A stretch of DNA of 64,000 nt from Artemisia argyi. Lineage: Eukaryota > Streptophyta > Magnoliopsida > Asterales > Asteraceae. Position 1 is the first letter of the stretch. Each line of letters begins with the position of its first letter. The DNA lies in assembly GCA_030686995.1 (NCBI GenBank), contig CM060693.1, positions 114,337,728 through 114,401,727 on the forward strand, read 5' to 3'. Position numbers and translations under genes: made by a program. Under the pieces are notes generated by a model that saw only the letters and a program-made list of their open reading frames with translations, was not told the origin of the DNA and searched no databases. Below, piece after piece: positions 59,189 through 64,000 of this stretch.

Positions 59189-60607
59189 TGATGCGTAGGG
59201 ATTGCACCAGGCTTTACCTCTCAAGGGATCTTGAGAAGCTTACAACCCCTACCAGGCAGTGTACCTGATCGATGTAGTATAGTATAATGACAAGTATCGG
59301 GGGATTGATCGTTCAGCTAGGAATAGTGTTGCTAGGATTAGAAAACCTAAAGACTAGGTCTAGAGATGAGGGATGATTCTTTTTGTATTTTTAGGTTTTT
59401 ATAAAAGCAAGTAAAAATCTCGGTTTTGAAGGAGTTGGGCGGAATTAGTTGCTAGTCAACTAACCCAATTACTAAGATGCAATCAAAATAAAATACTAAA
59501 AATGAAAATAAACTAAATTAAACTAGTTGTGTGAGCAATATATGGGAGAATTATGTTTACTTAGGTTTCACTACTCCCTAGATATCCTTTACAGGTTAAT
59601 TACTTGTTACAGTTGCGTGGATGACGGATTGTATTCCTTAATACCATTCATGGGGTGGCGTACTTACTTCCCCAATCCTATAAGCGCCTACTTCACTCCT
59701 ATGTCGAGCCGGCTAAGAAGCTCCTAACATGGGATCATTAGAATTTGCTCATGCATTAAATACAACCAATAAAACCTAGTACACATCGGTTCATGTTTCC
59801 TAAGACGTTCAAGCATGTTACACAATGGAGATCTGCCAGTTTTCTTAAGCCTAACATTGAAATCATTCATCCATTACAACTATAAACAAGTAATCAACAT
59901 ATAATTAACATCTAGGTTTCATTACATCTAAGCAAACACATGAAAGATCTAGCCTAGCATGTTGAAATCAAGACAAGCATAAGATATATTCAAACAACAC
60001 ATAGACATATTGAATGAATTGAAAGAGGACTTATCTCAATTGAACATGAAAGGTTTCAAGGGGTAAAAACCTTTGAAAATACTGTTACAAACAACCTAGG
60101 GTTTCTCAAGTTCGGCCCTAGTATTCTCCACACAAGTTCCTCCTTTATGAATGAAAAATAGAAAAGTATATATAGATTCTGTAAGGTGACGGCGTCAAGA
60201 ACAAATGTTTCACGCCGTCATCTCGCCGCCAAATAAATTCTCGGACTGCCTAGATCTGGGTTTGACGCTGTCACGTGTACTCCTTATGCAGGCGGTCACC
60301 AATTTAACTCTTGACGCCCTTCTCTTGACGCCTTCAGGTTTTCACTAGGTCGTCACGGATTTTACTCCTGACGCCGTCAGAATTTTCCTCTTGACGCCGT
60401 CAGGTACTGTTCTCAGCATGGAAAATTAAGTTTTTGCCGTTTTCTTCACTTTTATGCTCCAAAAACGTCCAAAATGCTTCCTTTTCCAGAATTCACTCCC
60501 AAAGTACCTAAAATCACAAAAGGAACGATTAGGGTAATATTTGATCAAATAAATTCAATTCCGGGCTTAAATGACCCCTTAAAAGTGGTTCATTTTTCGC
60601 CTTATCA
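59189..60607 (-). repeat. 5' LTR of the Athila-like element
   Basis: 1419 bp, with the same palindrome cluster at ~60186-60410. The primer-site region lies just left of it, at 59160-59186. Confidence 0.94.
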
Positions 60608-60612
60608 TGCAT

Positions 60613-62045
60613 ACAATCATAGCGAGATTTTCAGGAATTTTACTTGCTTTTGTTTGGTAATGTATCATTAATATCTTACCGTAATTTAACGAATCTTTCA
60701 TCGTTAAGCTAAGTATTCCCTTTTAAGGTCCTCACGAAGAAGACGGAAGTTCTCCTTGAATAAAAACTGAATTGACCTAACCAGTTGCTCCATTTATTGA
60801 ATTGTGAGCCGTAATATATATCAAAACAGTTTTCTAAACAAAAATTATTAGTGTATACAATCAATCAATAACATGCCAAGGTACAAGGGCTATTAAAGAG
60901 CATATGCAAAGACAGTTCGCAACAAAGAATCATAATCATACAGTGATCATGCATGTACATAATTAATACAATTTAATCAACAATGGTTACTAAGATTATT
61001 TTTCGAATTAAAAGACGTATGCACTGACATTTGATATTAATGATCACAATTACACTAACTTATAATAAGCATATATTTTCACATATCTAGAAATTTCCAA
61101 AAAATTCATTAATATGCTCACATATTTTTAATTTAGTAACATATATGATCACTACAGTTGTTTGAAAAAAAAAACAACTATATTTAATAAACGTCGAGAT
61201 TTACCTTTTTGATATTTAAATTAAAACGTAATATTCCTTTTGTAATTACACCTTAAACTTCATCGTTATCTTCTCGAAAATAAACTACATATTTATAAGT
61301 ATAAATTCATTTGTAATCAAAATGTAAGATTCCTTTAAAAACAATATATATACTCATTGAATATGTTTGACAATGTTATAGAACTCTTTAGATACGGAGG
61401 AAACAAAAGAATTATATAATAACATAAACATCTACAATTAAGTAATCATAAGACAAATAATAATAGAATGTAAAAATTCTACGAAAAAAAATTACGTTAT
61501 TTGATTCACTTGAGGGAATCATAATAGAACTTGTGGTTCTAACTTTTTTTTTCTCTACATAACATGAAGTTATGTTATTGATTCTATTGATTGGATCATA
61601 TTAAAACTTGAAGTTCTATTTTTTTTCTAACATAACATGAGGTTATGTTATTGATCCAATTGATCAAACCATATTAGAACTTGAGGTTCTAATGTATTAT
61701 CTCTCACATAACTTGAGGTTACGTGATTTTGATTATGTTCATCGTAGTAGAACTTGGGGTTCATACTCTTTTTATTTTTTATTTTTTTTAAACATAACGT
61801 GAGGTTATGATATTTTGATTCTCTTGAGAGAATAATAACTGAACTTGAGGTTCATTAAAAGAGATACAATAACTTGAGGTTACTGTATTTTTTAATTTAT
61901 TCATTGTAATAAAACTTGAGGTTTTATTATGAATAAATATAATCATAACATGAGGTTATGATATTGATTCGTGAAAGAATCATATTAGAACTTTGAGGTT
62001 CTATTTTTTTTTTCTCAACATAACATGATGTTATTTTATTTTCTC
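60613..62045. repeat. Hairpin-rich tract, right block
   Basis: Especially dense at 61500-62045, where about a dozen inverted repeats alternate: gattcacttgagggaatc (61503-61520), tagaacttgtggttcta (61525-61541), cataacatgaagttatg (61558-61574), agaacttgaggttct, cataacatgaggttatg, aaaacttgaggtttt. Spacers are mostly ttgag or atgag. It is the continuation of the left block at 51090-52866. Confidence 0.8.
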
Positions 62046-62049
62046 TTTG

Positions 62050-62544
62050 TGTTGATACAAAAGTTGGGCTTACCTTGTTTGGACTCCTGCTCTCGTACCA
62101 ATTAGAACTTTAGTGCTTATGAAACCTGTGCACTAAGAAAGCAAACAACACCGTTAGGCTTATCGTGGGATTGTCTCCCACGATTAGACTCCGGCGTGAG
62201 AGTAAGTAATCGGTTTAGGGTTTAGTTGAAGAGTTAGGGATTGTGTAAATCGTACCTTTAATGAGAATATATTATTCTATATATAGGGGCGCAGAGACCG
62301 TGTAGATTTCTTGCTTCTTACTCTTCGCACACGTGGTGCTTATCCGGGGTAAGGATATCTATTCCGTAAATAGGAGATCCTTATCCTATAACCGGGTAGT
62401 TTGGTTGGGCTTTGGACTTCGTGAGTCCAAGCCATTGGTATTATGGCCCAAGTCATTTGTCATGATAGCCCACTCGTGGTGGGTTTGGGCTTAGTAATGT
62501 CTATCATTTGGGCCTGTGGCCCAACTATAGACTATACGTCATCA
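62050..62544 (-). mobile_element. TG...CA insertion of 495 bp, probable solo LTR
   Basis: Starts TGTTGATAC and ends GTCATCA with ctttg on both sides (62045-62049 and 62545-62549). On the minus strand it has a TATA box tatatatag near 62278 and a GC-richer body than its host. Near its minus-strand 3' end, ttggtacgagagc recalls a tRNA primer site, so it might keep a little internal sequence. Confidence 0.7.
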
Positions 62545-62549
62545 CTTTG

Positions 62550-63630
62550 TATTCACAAAAAAAACATTTATTGTTTATGTAAATTACATGAGAGTTTGAA
62601 AAATTAACAATATAATATAACATAATTCTCGTTATGTAATCACAATAGAACATTTTGTTGTTCTTGTAAATCACAATAGAATTTAAAAAAACAAAAAAAA
62701 AACGAAGATACTACATAACTTTTAAGTGAAGCAACAAATAAACATGATTTTAATTACACATAACATATTTATTAGCTTATATGTTAACTATCATGTTAGC
62801 AAACTCACACCAAGCCAAATAAGCTACTTAAGTAAATGTCCTATTGTTTTCAACGTTAGCGATTTATGGCACTTTGCTGTATTCCAAATTTTATAGTAAA
62901 ACATTAATTTAATTGTATGTGATAAACAATTAAATATAATTTGTCAAAATAATTTATTGATTGATCTATCGAATACATAACATTTATTTAACCGTATGTG
63001 ATAAAAAAAATTATGGTAAAAGATGTACCTTCGCAGCTAAACCGCACAAATTGACCATATTCATTATTCATAAATAATCTAAAAACATTAGTATTGTATA
63101 CCGAATATGTTTGGTGAAGCAACCAGTTTTATATGACATATCAAAAGGAGCAGCACATCATTATTCGCACTCAATGCCATGAATTTTTGCGAACGGCTTC
63201 CTAATATGCATATACTATAAACAATGTATAAAACAAACTTCATAAAGAAGAAAGTGTACATACGTGTTTCAATAACCTTTTTTACTAATAAAACAAAGGT
63301 TTGATGATTTTATCACATACCGATGTCTAAACTCACATAAAACTATAAGATATAGCACATGGTGTTCATCACCAAGGAAAAACGAATTTGACATTTAATT
63401 TCCTATGAAATTCAATCAATTGTTTATATGTTATTATATGTAATGCTTACATCAAGAGATCTATCATATTGCATATTGATCTAATTATTAATCAAATAGG
63501 AAGATAAAAGATGAGAATGGTTACCTTAGCCGTGATATCAAAATACTAATAATCGTGAACCAAAAACTTCGATCCATCTATGCTTAGATTCGGTGAAATT
63601 TTATATTACTTTTAGAGCGTGCTGATAACG
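62550..63630 (-). other. 5' internal region of the non-coding copia-type element
   Basis: AT-rich, without ORFs. The primer-site context (gagcgtgctgataacg on the plus strand, 63615-63630) adjoins the 5' LTR. Gag would be expected here in an autonomous relative and is not found. Confidence 0.6.
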
Positions 63631-63804
63631 TGTTACAAAATAATGAACAAGAATAACAGAGGAAGACAGAATTCTTATTAAGTGATGATCTCAATGAGTT
63701 ACAAGTATCAAGTATTTTTAACGAAGATAAATACATGTAAACCCTAACGGGCTGGGTTGAGATAATGGTGAATATACATAAGCCCATTATAATATTTAAC
63801 AACA
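63631..63804 (-). repeat. 5' LTR of the non-coding copia-type element
   Basis: 174 bp, matching 49887-50060 base for base over most of its length and followed by the atcat duplication. Confidence 0.92.
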
Positions 63805-64000
63805 ATCATCAAAATATTCACTGTTTGATAGCCCAAAAATTATCACAAAACAAGAGTTATGTTTTATTGTTAGGAATGCTCCTAACACGAAAATGTGACA
63901 ACATATTCGGTATTACAATAGTTTTAATTTTAGATTCAAACACAAGGACTATAGTTGTAATTAGGAAAAACTTATGTGTTTGGAGGCCTATATAAACCCC

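Larger units (their letters stand above)
52867..60607 (-). mobile_element. Non-autonomous Athila-like gypsy retrotransposon, 7.7 kb, minus strand
   Basis: LTRs 52867-54286 (1420 bp) and 59189-60607 (1419 bp) are nearly identical and flanked by a perfect tgcat duplication (52862-52866 and 60608-60612). On the minus strand, two bases past the Lys-like a-tract after the 5' LTR, tggcaccgcagcccgggga resembles the tRNA-Asp primer site used by Athila/Tat elements. One reading frame covers gag, protease and an integrase tail. RT, RNase H and the integrase core are absent. About 2.4 kb of non-coding DNA precedes the 3' LTR (left), as in Athila. Close LTR identity implies a recent insertion. Confidence 0.93.
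49887..63804 (-). mobile_element. Large non-coding copia-type LTR retrotransposon (minus strand), split by nested insertions
   Basis: LTRs of 174 bp at 49887-50060 and 63631-63804 and a perfect atcat duplication (49882-49886 and 63805-63809). On the minus strand the polypurine tract is ccaaggaggag, beside the left LTR, and the sequence after the right (5') LTR is cgttatcagcacgctc, a primer-site context common in plant copia elements. Without its insertions (52867-60607 and 62050-62544) the internal region is ~5.3 kb. I find no Gag, protease, integrase or RT frame. Much of it consists of short hairpins. It is a non-autonomous relative needing enzymes in trans. Confidence 0.88.

Noticed and set aside
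61500..62045. Possible CRISPR-like or satellite array
   Set aside because: Units are hairpins with variable stems and no constant repeat or regular spacer length, and the setting is plant nuclear DNA.

Overview
The window is nuclear DNA of a dicot plant, AT-rich, with spliced genes set in a deeply nested landscape of transposable elements. The gene families (AGC VIIIa kinase, plant NDUFS4, a DUF7950-type protein, V-ATPase B and SKP1 fragments) and the element types (Ale-like copia, Athila-like gypsy, a LARD with 4 kb LTRs, Tourist and hAT MITEs, Helitrons) fit a eudicot. The style of the elements suggests Asteraceae, but that is an impression, not a demonstration.

Region by region. 1-3462: the end of a long gypsy LTR, inserted in the RNase H region of an old copia element whose 3' LTR follows. 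3463-5700: an unidentified broken gene interrupted by a hAT element, then a Tourist MITE. 5853-7406: an intact two-exon AGC VIIIa (D6PK-like) kinase on the minus strand. 7908-8538: a compound GGTACC-rich MITE. 9267-9366: a 100 bp Helitron. 9685-15145: a decayed Ale-like copia element with a CCCH zinc finger in Gag and a solo LTR inside its integrase. 15332-16671: a solo gypsy LTR.

17273-33530 is one nested stack. A 433-445 bp flank copy stands at each end. Inside it is a Helitron remnant (3' end at 33085), inside that a short gypsy element (18810-32915, TSD cattg) carrying a SINE, and inside its right LTR an 11.7 kb LARD (21247-32907, TSD ctgcg), whose left LTR holds a Tourist MITE. The LARD carries a coiled-coil ORF, a gag remnant and two small antisense membrane-protein ORFs.

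33774-46839 is the gene-bearing part. It holds an intact five-exon NDUFS4 (mitochondrial complex I), a convergent single-exon DUF7950-type gene, a Helitron end with a V-ATPase subunit B exon nearby, and a seven-exon minus-strand gene of unknown function that I assembled from splice sites and phase. 47-49.4 kb holds a TIR element and an SKP1 pseudogene.

49887-63804 is a second stack. A minus-strand copia-type element without coding capacity (174 bp LTRs, TSD atcat) is filled with short hairpins. It is split by a young non-autonomous Athila-like element (52867-60607, TSD tgcat) whose gag-protease frame runs into an integrase tail, and by a 495 bp TG...CA insertion. Only the kinase, NDUFS4 and the DUF7950 gene look intact beyond doubt. 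No tRNA, rRNA or CRISPR was found.
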